From Pseudomonas citronellolis (GTDB taxonomy: Bacteria > Pseudomonadota > Gammaproteobacteria > Pseudomonadales > Pseudomonadaceae), in contig NZ_FOLS01000006.1 in the NCBI RefSeq assembly GCF_900112375.1, positions 1 through 64,000 of the forward strand: a stretch of 64,000 nt of DNA, read 5' to 3'. Below, one piece after another: positions 8,090 to 16,395 of this stretch. The translations under genes and the position numbers were made by a program. Position 1 is the stretch's first letter. Every line of letters starts with the position of its first letter. The notes under the pieces were generated by a model. It was not told where the DNA came from, made no database searches, and saw nothing but the letters and a program-made list of their open reading frames with translations.

Positions 8090-9340
8090 TCAGCCAGCGA
8101 CTGCCAGGAGATGCTCCAACTGCGTGCTCACCGCAACCGCACCCAGGGAGCCGCTGGCAGGCGGCGTACCGAACGCCGCAAGCACGTTGACCAGTTGATG
8201 AGCCTTGCCTTCGAGAGTGAGCAGCAAGCCATCGGCATCGAGCCTGCCGGATGCTGCAGCCGGCGGCGCTCCAGGCGACTCGTCCAGCGGCGACATCGGC
8301 GTATGGCTGCCAGGGCCGCCGGGCAAATCGCAACGCCCCTGGCGGGAACCTCCACGCTGCAATGCGGCGTCGATATAGTCACGCCCCCAGACGGTGCCAT
8401 CGGCGAAGCGAATCTCGGCATCTCCGTGCTTGAAATCGAAATAGCCCGACCATTCGAGCCGGTTGCCGGTGCCTTCCTGGATCAGGTACAGAACGCCATC
8501 CCGCTCGGCGATCCTCAGGCTTGAAGGGTCCACTCCCTCGCCGAACTCCAGCGTTTCCCGACCATCCTTGCCATTGGTGCTGAAGAGGCGATCCGCCCCC
8601 CAGTTCCTCTCGAAGCGGTAACGGTTATGGCCGGAATGCCCCATGAGGAAATCATCGCCAGCGCCACCGATGAGGGTATCGTCCCCATCGCCACCCAGCA
8701 GATAGTCGTTTCCCTCCCCACCATCGAGGTGGTCGTCTCCCTTCTCACCGAATAACCGATCGTTGCCCAGGCCACCGGAAATCCGATTGTCCCGATCATC
8801 ACCGTGCAGATCGTCGTCGTTCTCGGTTCCCGATAGCACCTGGTCGAGGATATGTTCAGGCAGCCAGCGCGTGCCATCGGCGAAACGTATCTCGCGCAGC
8901 GGGCCGGCCTCGTCGAAGTAGCCCAACAGGGCGATGGAGTCACGCCCATCCTGGCCGAAGATCATGAGATCGTTGCCGTTCTTGACCAGCCGTATGTCGC
9001 TGCCGGAAATACCGGGGCCGAACTCGATGCTATCGCCGGGTGGCCTGGTGATACCGGTTTCCCAGTCATACAGCGGGTGCGGCTCTATGGTGTCGTTTCC
9101 CCAGCCGGGAGCGAAGTAGTAGGTGTTTTCGCCATCGCCTCCCATCAGGTAATCGTCGCCGCCGCCCCCCTCGAGAAAGTCGTCACCAGCGTCGCCGTAC
9201 AGCAGGTCATCTCCAGCGCCGCCGATCAACGTATCATCCGACGGGCCGCCCTCGACGTAGCCGCCCTCCCGGCCCAGCCCCAGAGGCTGCGCGCCCAAGA
9301 GCAATGGATACTCCAGGTCGTTCGCGTAGTGCTTGCTCAT
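8090..9340 (-). CDS. 416-residue RTX calcium-binding protein, probable T1SS substrate
   Basis: Start ATG 9340 with AAGGAG 8 nt upstream. Two blocks of GGxGxDxLx nonapeptides are present, at about 38-70 (DTLIGGAGDDLLYGDAGDD) and 170-236, each followed by a module ending in IRFADGTRWL or IRFADGTVWG, the haemolysin-type calcium-binding related repeat. Residues 330-366 form a Gly/Pro/Ser linker containing the protein's only cysteine (Cys337), followed by a 50-residue C-terminal segment that is the likely uncleaved secretion signal. There is no Sec signal peptide and no enzymatic domain. It shares the island and an upstream element with the T1SS operon. The role (adhesin, S-layer-like or toxin co-factor) is unknown. 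Confidence 0.92.
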   Translation of the reverse strand: MSKHYANDLEYPLLLGAQPLGLGREGGYVEGGPSDDTLIGGAGDDLLYGDAGDDFLEGGGGDDYLMGGDGENTYYFAPGWGNDTIEPHPLYDWETGITRPPGDSIEFGPGISGSDIRLVKNGNDLMIFGQDGRDSIALLGYFDEAGPLREIRFADGTRWLPEHILDQVLSGTENDDDLHGDDRDNRISGGLGNDRLFGEKGDDHLDGGEGNDYLLGGDGDDTLIGGAGDDFLMGHSGHNRYRFERNWGADRLFSTNGKDGRETLEFGEGVDPSSLRIAERDGVLYLIQEGTGNRLEWSGYFDFKHGDAEIRFADGTVWGRDYIDAALQRGGSRQGRCDLPGGPGSHTPMSPLDESPGAPPAAASGRLDADGLLLTLEGKAHQLVNVLAAFGTPPASGSLGAVAVSTQLEHLLAVAG

Positions 9341-9491
9341 CGCTCGATCTCCTTGTCATGTCCTTCCACTGCTTGCTGTTTCCATCAGTACTCGAGGATG
9401 TCTTCCAGCCCTTGCCGGCAACCGGCGCGGGCTCGCTTCCCGGAGGCCCTGCATGACCTGTTCCCCCCTGAAGGCCTTGGAAGACAGAGCG

Positions 9492-9533
9492 TTTTTAGAG
9501 CGAGCGTTCAAGAGAGTATGCAGTCCACTTTCC
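9492..9533 (-). promoter_or_regulatory. Promoter-like element B before the RTX gene
   Basis: Minus-strand GGAAAGTGGACTGCATAC, then 18 nt, then TAAAAA: the second copy of the element found at 7893-7933. The conserved blocks are identical apart from one extra A, while the 18-nt spacers differ. It is about 150 nt upstream of the RTX ATG. Confidence 0.6.
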
Positions 9534-9637
9534 CTGTCACCCGCATGCTCGTTCCCGGATATCGCAGCGAAAATGGGACATGATGAAGAACTCGGCAGCC
9601 CTGAATTATCTGTCAGCACGTCCCCGACACTTGCACG

Positions 9638-9660
9638 ACGGCCCGCACGAGGCGGGCCGT
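9638..9660 (+). terminator. Terminator-like hairpin with no plus-strand gene
   Basis: ACGGCCCGC / GCGGGCCGT stem of 9 bp with a 5-nt loop, followed on the plus strand by CTTGCTCTT. No convincing plus-strand gene ends here; it may be a relic or may insulate the RTX promoter. Confidence 0.4.
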
Positions 9661-9719
9661 CTTGCTCTTGCAGCACGGTCAATCGGCAGATGGAGTTGTT
9701 CTGAACACACCCGCCCCGG

Positions 9720-10060
9720 CCGGACGTAGGGCGCATAACGCCTACGGCGTTATCCGCCGAATCGCGGACAGAGTCCGCTCCTACGGTTCAGAGAAGCACG
9801 GGCGTAGGAGCGGACTCCGTCCGCGATTGGATTTGCCGGCCACGCCGGACGCCCCGGTGGCACGGACGGGTGAGCGCGCCCTGCGCGCGATTCGCGGACA
9901 GAGTCCGCTCATACAGGTTGACGCCGAACTTTCCCGAGCGCGCCGGACAGCCCCCTCTCCCTTCAGGGAGAGGGTTGGGGAGAGGGGGCGGAGTCAACCT
10001 GAAACACAGCTGCCGCCGGAAGGCACCGTTCGCGAGCAAGCTCGCTCCTACGAAGAGCCG
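9720..10060. repeat. Intergenic REP-type repeat cluster
   Basis: The gap 9341-10079 has no supported gene. Its right half holds several Pseudomonas intergenic repeats: a GTAGGGCGCATAAC...GTTATCCGCC dyad (9725-9759), GCGGACAGAGTCCGCTCCTA-type REPs at 9762-9783, 9804-9828 and 9891-9915, a CCCTCTCCC...GGGAGAGGG element (9951-9985) and TTCGCGAGCAAGCTCGCTCC (10029-10055). Confidence 0.8.
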
Positions 10061-10079
10061 AAAGCCGGCGGCGCCATGA

Positions 10080-11702
10080 TCAATCGGCATGGATGTCGTT
10101 ATGCCGCGTCTCGCGCAGGAACAGCAGCGAGCACACCAGGCTCACGCCGGTGATCAGCACCGGGTACCAGAGGCCGTAGAAGATGTTGCCGGTGTACACC
10201 ACCAGGGCGAAGGAGATGGTCGGCAACAGGCCGCCGAACCAGCCGTTGCCGATGTGGTACGGCAGCGACAGCGAGGTGTAGCGGATGCGCGTCGGGAACA
10301 GCTCGACCATCAGCGCCGCCAGCGGGCCGTAGCAGCAGGTGGCGATGAAGATCAGCGCCACGATGATGGCGATCACCATCGGCCGGTTCACCAGCGAGGC
10401 GTCAGCCTGGGTCGGGTAGCCGGCTTCCTTCACCGCGGCGCCCAGGGCGGCGGCGTCGAAGCCTTCGATGCGCTTCTCGCCCACGCTTACCACCAGCTCG
10501 CTGCCGGCCGGTGCGGCCTGGGTGCTGTAGGGCACGCCGCCCTTCACCAGCAGGGTCTTGGCCTTGTCGCAGGGGCTGTCGAATTTGGCCTTGCCCACCG
10601 GGTCGAACTGGAAGGTGCAGGTGGCCGGGTCGGCCATCACCACCACCGGGGCCTGGCGCGAGGCCTGGTCGATCTGCGGGTTGGCGTAGTGGGTCAGGGC
10701 CTTGAACAGCGGGAAGTAGAACACCGTTGCCAGCAGCAGGCCGACCACCAGCACCGGCTTGCGCCCGACCTTGTCGGACACCCAGCCGGCCAGCACGAAC
10801 AGCGGCGCGCCTATCACCAGGGAGATGATCAGCAGCACGTTGGACAGCCCCGGGTCGACCTTCAGCACCTGGGTGAGGAAGAACATCACGTAGAACTGCG
10901 CGGCGTAGAAGGTCACCGCCTGGCCGGCGTTGATGCTGAACAGGGCAATCAGCACGATCTTCAGGTTGCTCCAGTTGGTGAAGGACTCCTTCAGCGGCGA
11001 CTTGCTGATCTTGCCTTCGGCCTTCATCTTCAGGAACGCCGGCGACTCCTGCATGGACAGGCGGATCCAGGTGGAAATGCCCAGCAGCACGATGGAGATC
11101 AGGAACGGCAGGCGCCAGCCCCAGGCTTCGAAGGCCTCGCCGGTGGCCTGGCGGCAGCCCCAGATCACCAGCAGCGACAGCAGCAGGCCGGCGGTGGCGG
11201 TGCACTGGATCCAGCTGGTGTAGGCGCCGCGCTTGTTGGCCGGGGCGTGCTCGGCGACGTAGATGGCCGCGCCGCCGTATTCGCCGCCCAGGGCCAGGCC
11301 CTGCAGCAGGCGCAGGGCAATGAGGATGATGGGCGCGGCCACGCCGATGCTGGCGTAGGACGGCAGCAGGCCGACGCAGAAGGTCGACAGGCCCATCAGC
11401 AGGATGGTGGCGAGGAAGGTGTACTTGCGCCCGATCATGTCGCCCAGGCGGCCGAACACCAGGGCGCCGAAGGGCCGCACCAGGAAGCCGGCGGCGAAGG
11501 CCAGCAGGGCAAAGATGAAGGCGGTGGTGTCGTTGACGCCGGCGAAGAACTGCTTGCTGATGACCGCGGCCAGCGATCCGTAGAGGAAGAAGTCGTACCA
11601 CTCGAACACGGTGCCGAGCGAGGAAGCGAAGATCACCTTGCGCTCTTCGCGGCTGCTTGAGCGCCCCCGTTCGAACGACTGGGGCTGTGCTAGATCGGTC
11701 AT
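10080..11702 (-). CDS. MHS-family MFS transporter (metabolite:H+ symporter)
   Basis: 540 residues from ATG 11702, chosen because AGGAGAG lies just upstream and the following sequence (MTDLAQPQSFERG) leads straight into the first membrane helix. The signature LGTVFEWYDFFLYGSLA and the motif GRLGDMIGRKYTF are typical of the ProP/KgtP/ShiA group of proton-coupled organic-acid symporters. Twelve hydrophobic segments are expected. A soluble insert of about 90 residues (about 365-455, including two cysteines CTFQFDPVGKAKFDSPC) interrupts the C-terminal half; it makes the protein longer than KgtP-type members. It lies 120 nt downstream of the GMC dehydrogenase on the same strand and probably imports that enzyme's substrate or a related acid. 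The substrate is not predictable from sequence alone. Confidence 0.9.
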   Translation of the reverse strand: MTDLAQPQSFERGRSSSREERKVIFASSLGTVFEWYDFFLYGSLAAVISKQFFAGVNDTTAFIFALLAFAAGFLVRPFGALVFGRLGDMIGRKYTFLATILLMGLSTFCVGLLPSYASIGVAAPIILIALRLLQGLALGGEYGGAAIYVAEHAPANKRGAYTSWIQCTATAGLLLSLLVIWGCRQATGEAFEAWGWRLPFLISIVLLGISTWIRLSMQESPAFLKMKAEGKISKSPLKESFTNWSNLKIVLIALFSINAGQAVTFYAAQFYVMFFLTQVLKVDPGLSNVLLIISLVIGAPLFVLAGWVSDKVGRKPVLVVGLLLATVFYFPLFKALTHYANPQIDQASRQAPVVVMADPATCTFQFDPVGKAKFDSPCDKAKTLLVKGGVPYSTQAAPAGSELVVSVGEKRIEGFDAAALGAAVKEAGYPTQADASLVNRPMVIAIIVALIFIATCCYGPLAALMVELFPTRIRYTSLSLPYHIGNGWFGGLLPTISFALVVYTGNIFYGLWYPVLITGVSLVCSLLFLRETRHNDIHAD

Positions 11703-11822
11703 TACGGCTCTCCTGCCCCTCGTGGGGGCTCTTATTGTTGTTTCAGCCTCGACCGCCACGGCCCGGGGGCCGCGCGACGCTGTCTGGTGTCGAACCTCGT
11801 GCTCCTCCCGCCGGGGTGGCCG

Positions 11823-13481
11823 TCAGGACAGGGCCTTCTCCTCCCGGCCGCTGATAGGGATGACCTCCGCCTGCCGCGAGGGTTCGGCCAGGATCATCCG
11901 CGCCGCCTTCTCGGCGATCACCAGCACCGGCGAGCAGCTGTTGCCGGAAGTCAGGCTGGGCATGATCGAAGCGTCGGCGATGCGCAGGCCGGGGATGCCG
12001 TGCACGCGCAGCTCGCTATCGACCACGGCATTCGGCCCGCTGCCCATGCGGCAGGTGCCGGCGGGGTGGAAGATGGTGGTGCCGATGTCAGCCGCGGCGC
12101 GGTGCAGGTCTTCCTCGCTGTGGAAGTCCGGGCCGGGCTTGTATTCCTCCGGGCGGAAGCGCGCCAGGGCCGGCGCGGCGGCGATGCGGCGGGTCAGGCG
12201 GATGGCGTCGGCGGCCACCTTGAGGTCTTCCGGGTGGCTCAGGTAGTTGGGCTGGATCAGCGGCTTGGCGCGCGGGTCGGTACTGCGGATGCGTACGCTG
12301 CCGCGGCTTTGCGGGCGCAGGTCGCACACCGAGGCGGTGAAGGCCGGGAAGGCGTGCAGCGGCTCGCCGAAGCGCTCCAGGGACAGCGGCTGCACGTGGT
12401 ATTCGAGGTTGGCCGAGGCCTGGCCGGGGTCGGACTTGGCGAAGGCGCCCAGTTGGCTCGGCGCCATGGACAACGGGCCGCTGCGCTTGAACAGGTATTC
12501 CAGGCCCATGCCGACCTTGCCCCAGGGCGTGGCGGCGATGCGGTTCAGCGTGCGGGTGCCCTGGATGCGGTAGATCAGCCGCAGCTGCAGGTGGTCCTGC
12601 AGGTTCTCGCCGACGCCGGCCAGTTCGTGGCGCACACCGATGCCCAGTTGCTCCAGCAAGGGCCGCGGGCCGATGCCCGAATGCTGCAGCAGGGTCGGCG
12701 AGCCGATGGCGCCGGCGCACAGGATCACCTCGCGGCGCGCCCGCAGCTCGCGGCGGGCGCCCTGCCAGTCCACCACCAGGCCTTTGGCGCGGCCGTCTTC
12801 GAGGATCAGCTGCTGCGCCTCGACATTCGTCAGTACCAGCAGGTTCGGGCGCTGCTCGACCGGGCGCAGGAAGGCCTTGGAGGCGTTCCAGCGCACGCCG
12901 CCGCGCTGGTTCACCTGGAAGTAGCCGCAGCCTTCGTTGTCGCCGCCGTTGAAGTCGTCCACCGAAGCGATGCCGGTCTGCGCCGCCGCCTCGCGGAAGG
13001 CATCGAGGATTTCCCAGGACAGCCGCTGCTGCTCCACCCGCCATTCGCCGCCGCCATGGTGGATGGCGCTGTCGCCGGCGAAGTGGTCCTCCATGCCGAG
13101 GAACAGTGGCAGCAGGTCGCTCCAGCCCCAGCCGGGGTTGCCCTCGGCGGCCCAGCCGTCGTAGTCGCGGGCCTGGCCGCGCATGTAGATCATGCCGTTG
13201 ATCGACGAGCAACCACCGAGCACGCGGCCACGGGGGTACTTGATGGCGCGGCCGTTGAGGCCGGGAACGGACTCGGTATCGAAGCACCAGTCGGTGCGCG
13301 GGTTGCCGATGCAGTAGAGGTAGCCGACGGGGATGTGGATCCAGGGGTAGTTGTCGGGGCCGCCGGCTTCGATCAGCAGCACGCGGTTGGCCGGGTCGGC
13401 GGACAGCCGGTTGGCCAGCAGGCAACCGGCGGGGCCGGCCCCCACGATCAGGTAGTCGAAAGCGTCCAGTGCCTGGGGCAT
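11823..13481 (-). CDS. GMC-family FAD-dependent alcohol dehydrogenase
   Basis: 552 residues from ATG 13481 with AAGAGGTC upstream. FAD-binding GAGPAGCLLANRLS is at about 11-24, the first GMC signature at PRGRVLGGCSSINGMIYMRG, and the second at GAIGSPTLLQHSGIGP. The C-terminal active-site pair is FHPAGTCRMG (His) and TSGNSCSP (Asn). The family oxidises primary alcohols (choline, aliphatic or glycol alcohols) with FAD, passing electrons to a quinone or cytochrome. It is divergent from a LysR regulator and upstream of an MHS transporter, a typical catabolic trio. It is not specifically BetA: no betaine aldehyde dehydrogenase is adjacent. Confidence 0.92.
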   Translation of the reverse strand: MPQALDAFDYLIVGAGPAGCLLANRLSADPANRVLLIEAGGPDNYPWIHIPVGYLYCIGNPRTDWCFDTESVPGLNGRAIKYPRGRVLGGCSSINGMIYMRGQARDYDGWAAEGNPGWGWSDLLPLFLGMEDHFAGDSAIHHGGGEWRVEQQRLSWEILDAFREAAAQTGIASVDDFNGGDNEGCGYFQVNQRGGVRWNASKAFLRPVEQRPNLLVLTNVEAQQLILEDGRAKGLVVDWQGARRELRARREVILCAGAIGSPTLLQHSGIGPRPLLEQLGIGVRHELAGVGENLQDHLQLRLIYRIQGTRTLNRIAATPWGKVGMGLEYLFKRSGPLSMAPSQLGAFAKSDPGQASANLEYHVQPLSLERFGEPLHAFPAFTASVCDLRPQSRGSVRIRSTDPRAKPLIQPNYLSHPEDLKVAADAIRLTRRIAAAPALARFRPEEYKPGPDFHSEEDLHRAAADIGTTIFHPAGTCRMGSGPNAVVDSELRVHGIPGLRIADASIMPSLTSGNSCSPVLVIAEKAARMILAEPSRQAEVIPISGREEKALS

Positions 13482-13533
13482 GGGCTGACCTCTTGTTGTT
13501 CTTATCGATGCGTCGCTTGAGGCTAGCCGCTCA

Positions 13534-13552
13534 TTCGCGATAAAAAAACGAA
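13534..13552. promoter_or_regulatory. Candidate LysR operator in the divergent intergenic region
   Basis: TTCG-N11-CGAA dyad in the 116-nt gap between the GMC dehydrogenase and the LysR gene. The spacer is A-rich (CGATAAAAAAA). Position and symmetry fit a LysR-type box, but it occurs only once and the arms are short. Confidence 0.35.
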
Positions 13553-13597
13553 CATTTCGAGTCAGCTGCTGATCGTTTTCTAACAACGGAGCCCGCC

Positions 13598-14551
13598 ATG
13601 TTCGACTGGAACGACCTGCGCTACTTCCTCGAACTGCACCGCAGCGGCCGCCTGCTGGCCACCGCGCGCAAGCTGAACACCACCCACGCCACCGTGGCCC
13701 GGCACATCGAGAACATCGAACGCGACCTGGGCACCCAGCTGTTCGCCCAGCACACCGGCGGCTACCAGCTGACCCCGGCGGGCTTGGCGCTGCTCAAGCA
13801 CGCCGAGGCCATGGAGAACACCGCCCTGCTCGCCCAGGAGGAAATGAGCCAGAGCATCAGCCCCCTGGGCCAGGTGCGCCTGGGCGTGACCGAGGGCCTG
13901 GGCACCATGTTCCTCGCCCCGCGCCTGGGCGAGCTGATGCGCCAGTACCCAGGCCTCGAGCTGGAACTGGTGTCGGTGCCGCGCTTCGTCAGCATCACCA
14001 ACCGCGAGGCGGACATCGCCATCACCCTGGAAAGGCCCAACGCCGACCTGGTGATCAGCCGCCGCCTGACGCGCTACCGCCTGAGCCTGTTCGCCAGCCC
14101 CGCCTACCTGGAAAAGGCCCCGCCCCTGCGCGACCGCGACGACCTGTGCAAGCACCAGTGGATCGGCTACGTGGACGACCTGCTGTTCAGCCAGGAACTG
14201 ATGTTCCACCACAGCTTCTGCCGCCACCCCCAGGTGGTGTTCCGCAGCACCAGCGTGGTGGCCCAGCAACAAGCCGCCCAGGCTGGCGTCGGCCTGGCCA
14301 TCCTCCCGCAGTTCATGGGTCTGCACGACCCGCTGCTGGTGCCGGTGCTGCCGGAGGAATTCATCGAGCGGGAGTACTGGATGTGTACGCGAAGGGAGTT
14401 GCACCGGTCGGTGCGGCTGAGGTTGGTTTGGGATTTTCTGGTGGGGTTGTGTGAGCGGGAGCAGGGCGTGTTGATGGGGGAGCCGAAGACTGGAATGACA
14501 ACAGGCCTCCCCGGAGGAACAAAGCTGGCGGAACATCAGCCGCAGGACTGA
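13598..14551 (+). CDS. LysR-family transcriptional regulator
   Basis: 317 residues; winged helix-turn-helix at about 4-62 (FDWNDLRYFLELHRSGRLLATARKL...THATVARHIENIERDLGTQLF), followed by the two-lobed effector-binding domain (LGQVRLGVTEGLGTMFLAPRL). ATG 13598 has GGAG about 9 nt upstream. It belongs to the subgroup beginning with a WNDLRYFL-type helix, common for activators of divergent catabolic genes. Divergent placement from the GMC dehydrogenase/MHS transporter makes that operon the likely target. The last 35 residues (beyond the effector domain) are an unusual low-complexity tail. Confidence 0.93.
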   Translation: MFDWNDLRYFLELHRSGRLLATARKLNTTHATVARHIENIERDLGTQLFAQHTGGYQLTPAGLALLKHAEAMENTALLAQEEMSQSISPLGQVRLGVTEGLGTMFLAPRLGELMRQYPGLELELVSVPRFVSITNREADIAITLERPNADLVISRRLTRYRLSLFASPAYLEKAPPLRDRDDLCKHQWIGYVDDLLFSQELMFHHSFCRHPQVVFRSTSVVAQQQAAQAGVGLAILPQFMGLHDPLLVPVLPEEFIEREYWMCTRRELHRSVRLRLVWDFLVGLCEREQGVLMGEPKTGMTTGLPGGTKLAEHQPQD

Positions 14552-14634
14552 TGGCCGCCCCATATTAAGCGGTTATTTCTTTCTAGGCTTTCCTGCGCCA
14601 AGGTCGGAGCCCCGTGGGTTGGGCGGTGGGACGC

Positions 14635-14925
14635 TTTTGTAGGAGCGAGCTTGCTCGCGAACAGAGTTTCCCGGTCATGCCGGTGCCAGGCATGAGAGCG
14701 CCCTCTCCCTAACCCTCTCCCTGAAGGGAGAGGGGACCGTTGGGCAGAAACGGGAGTTCTGGAGTTAGCCGGTAATTTCGGTGTTATCCGGCTGAAACTG
14801 ACCTTTCCGCCGGCACGGACAAGCTCCCTCTCCCTTCAGGGAGAGGGCTGGGGAGAGGGGACGGATTCAACTGAAAACACCAGAGTCGCCGGCAAGTCCC
14901 CTTCGCGAGCAAGCTCGCTCCTACC
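14635..14925. repeat. Intergenic REP-type repeat cluster
   Basis: The 405-nt gap 14552-14956 has no supported gene. It contains GTAGGAGCGAGCTTGCTCGC (from 14639), its inverted partner near 14902-14924, and two CCCTCTCCC...GGGAGAGGG elements near 14700-14733 and 14824-14858. The inverted partners flank the pair, giving a REPIN-like arrangement of about 290 nt. Confidence 0.8.
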
Positions 14926-14956
14926 AGCGCGGTGCTGGCGATTCAGGTCTCTGCAC

Positions 14957-15499
14957 TCAGAAGTTGTGTTCCGCTGTCGCAGACGGACTCCAGTCCAACT
15001 CTCGGAGAAACTGCCTGACCTCACGTCGCGAGCGCAAATGGATGATGCGCCGCCCCTGCCGGTGCGCATCCAGCAATTCCATTACCTTGGGGCGGCTGCG
15101 CTTGGGGTAGTTCCAGATCCAGTTCAGGAATGCCGGATCGGGCAATTGCTCAGGGCAGCCTTCGGCCATGTCCGGGCGGACTCGGCCGCGGTAGCGGAAG
15201 CCGCGCCAGAGGGCGCGCCACAGGCAGAGCAAGGGTGGCAGGTCGAGGAAGATCACGGTGTCGCAGGCGGCAAGGCGCTGCGCCAGGGTGCCGGAGTAGT
15301 TGCCGTCCATCACCCAGCGCTCGCCCTGGCAAAGCACCTGTACGCGGGCCTGCCAGTCCGGTTTTTCCGGCTCTTGCCAGCCGGGCTGCCAGTACAGCGC
15401 GTCCATGTGGATGACCGGTAGCGCCAGGCGCTGGCCAAGGGTGGCGGACAAGGTGCTCTTGCCGCTGCCACCGGAGCCGATGATCAGGATTCTTTGCAC
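14957..15499 (-). CDS. P-loop kinase-like protein (DNA topology modulation/FlaR family)
   Basis: 180 residues. N-terminal Walker A GSGGSGKST at about 8-16 is followed by HMDALYWQPGWQ, the hallmark of the adenylate-kinase-like FlaR/'topology modulation protein' family. A second family motif WVMDGNYSGTL lies at about 66-76, then FLDLPPLLCLWRALWR and an Arg-rich C-terminal lid (RRIIHLRSRREVRQFL). Family members are predicted small-molecule kinases; the 'topology' name is historical. It stands alone between repeat clusters, so there is no operon context. Confidence 0.9.
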   Translation of the reverse strand: MQRILIIGSGGSGKSTLSATLGQRLALPVIHMDALYWQPGWQEPEKPDWQARVQVLCQGERWVMDGNYSGTLAQRLAACDTVIFLDLPPLLCLWRALWRGFRYRGRVRPDMAEGCPEQLPDPAFLNWIWNYPKRSRPKVMELLDAHRQGRRIIHLRSRREVRQFLRELDWSPSATAEHNF

Positions 15500-15604
15500 A
15501 GAACGCTCCCTGTTGGCCTGCTGCGGGCCGCGTATTGTGCGGCAACCCTGGCGTTGGCGTTAAGAGAGATCAGGCGAACTGCACCGCAGGCCGAACCGTG
15601 GCGC

Positions 15605-15780
15605 TCTTCGTAGGATGGGTGGAGCGAAGCGATACCCATCGCCCTGCCCGGCCGAGTGCCGGCCCTGTCAGCAGGATCGCGGATAAGATCCGCTCCTACG
15701 CTGCCACACCCGCGCCATTCCCATGTAGGAGCGCGCCCTGCGCGCGATTTCGCGGGCCGGGCCCGCTCCTACGAGGATGC
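15605..15780. repeat. Intergenic repeat cluster
   Basis: The gap 15500-15799 has no supported gene. It carries a GTAGGATGGGTGGAGCGAAG element (from 15611), an AGGATCGCGGATAAGATCCG-type REP (about 15671-15700), and GTAGGAGCGCGCCCTGCGCG with its partner (about 15725-15775). Confidence 0.75.
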
Positions 15781-15799
15781 ATGGGCTTGGTCGGGGGGC

Positions 15800-16282
15800 T
15801 TACTCGGCGCGGGCGTGTTCGACCTTGTCCGAGGCGGACCAGATGCGGTAGCGGACTTCGATGTCTTTCGGTGCGTAGATCACGATCGGCAGCTTGCTGT
15901 TGTAGCGCAGCAGGAAGCCGTCGCCGACCACCGGTACGAAGTCCTTCTTGCTGGCACCTTGCGGGCAGGCCATCAGGGTGCTGGCCGGGCCGCCGACCTT
16001 GTCCAGGCGGTAGTAGGGGTAGCCCCAGCCCTCCAGGGTCTTTTCTTCCAGGCTGCCGCCCAGGCGTTGACGGTTGCAGTCGACGGTCAGGGTCTTGCCG
16101 GCCAGGACTTCGACCTTGAAGTTCTCTTCGTGGGCTTGCTGCGGCAGGTGGATGACCTGCCGCACGAAGCCGTCTTCGGCCTTGGGATAGGGCGCCACGT
16201 CTTCGAGTTTGGCGGCGTTGGCCAGGGTGGCGGTGGCGCTGAGCAGCAGCGCGGTGGAGAGGGTGAAACGGGTGAAGGGCAT
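15800..16282 (-). CDS. eco: Ecotin, periplasmic serine-protease inhibitor
   Basis: 160 residues with a signal peptide ending near ANA-AKLEDV. The body follows E. coli ecotin throughout: [70 protein letters not shown]. The reactive-site loop reads STLMACPQG where E. coli has STMMACPDG, so P1 is Leu here, not Met. The two cysteines of the conserved disulfide are present. Ecotin forms a dimer that blocks trypsin-, chymotrypsin- and elastase-type proteases, protecting Gram-negative cells from host or self enzymes. ATG 16282 is preceded by AAGGAGGCGTC. It is a single-gene unit with its own upstream region. Confidence 0.95.
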   Translation of the reverse strand: MPFTRFTLSTALLLSATATLANAAKLEDVAPYPKAEDGFVRQVIHLPQQAHEENFKVEVLAGKTLTVDCNRQRLGGSLEEKTLEGWGYPYYRLDKVGGPASTLMACPQGASKKDFVPVVGDGFLLRYNSKLPIVIYAPKDIEVRYRIWSASDKVEHARAE

Positions 16283-16367
16283 GACGCCTCCTTGCCGGTT
16301 GAAGGGCGAACGCAGGATACATTCGTCCGGGTTGATTGCGTCCCTTCGACCATGTGCCTGTACGAAT

Positions 16368-16386
16368 GCGCGGCCCAGGGCCGCGC
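16368..16386 (-). terminator. GC-rich hairpin after the downstream DUF533 gene
   Basis: GCGCGGC...GCCGCGC stem starting 10 nt after the DUF533 stop codon. No clear U-tract follows, so it is a weak or factor-assisted terminator. Confidence 0.4.
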
Positions 16387-16395
16387 GAAGTTGTT

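Noticed and set aside
9356-9736. 126-codon frame upstream of the RTX gene
   Set aside because: No start signal or motif, and it spans the promoter-like element and a terminator hairpin.
11823-13481. Choline dehydrogenase betA
   Set aside because: Fits the general GMC family, but betB, betI and choline transporters are absent, so a specific assignment is not supported.
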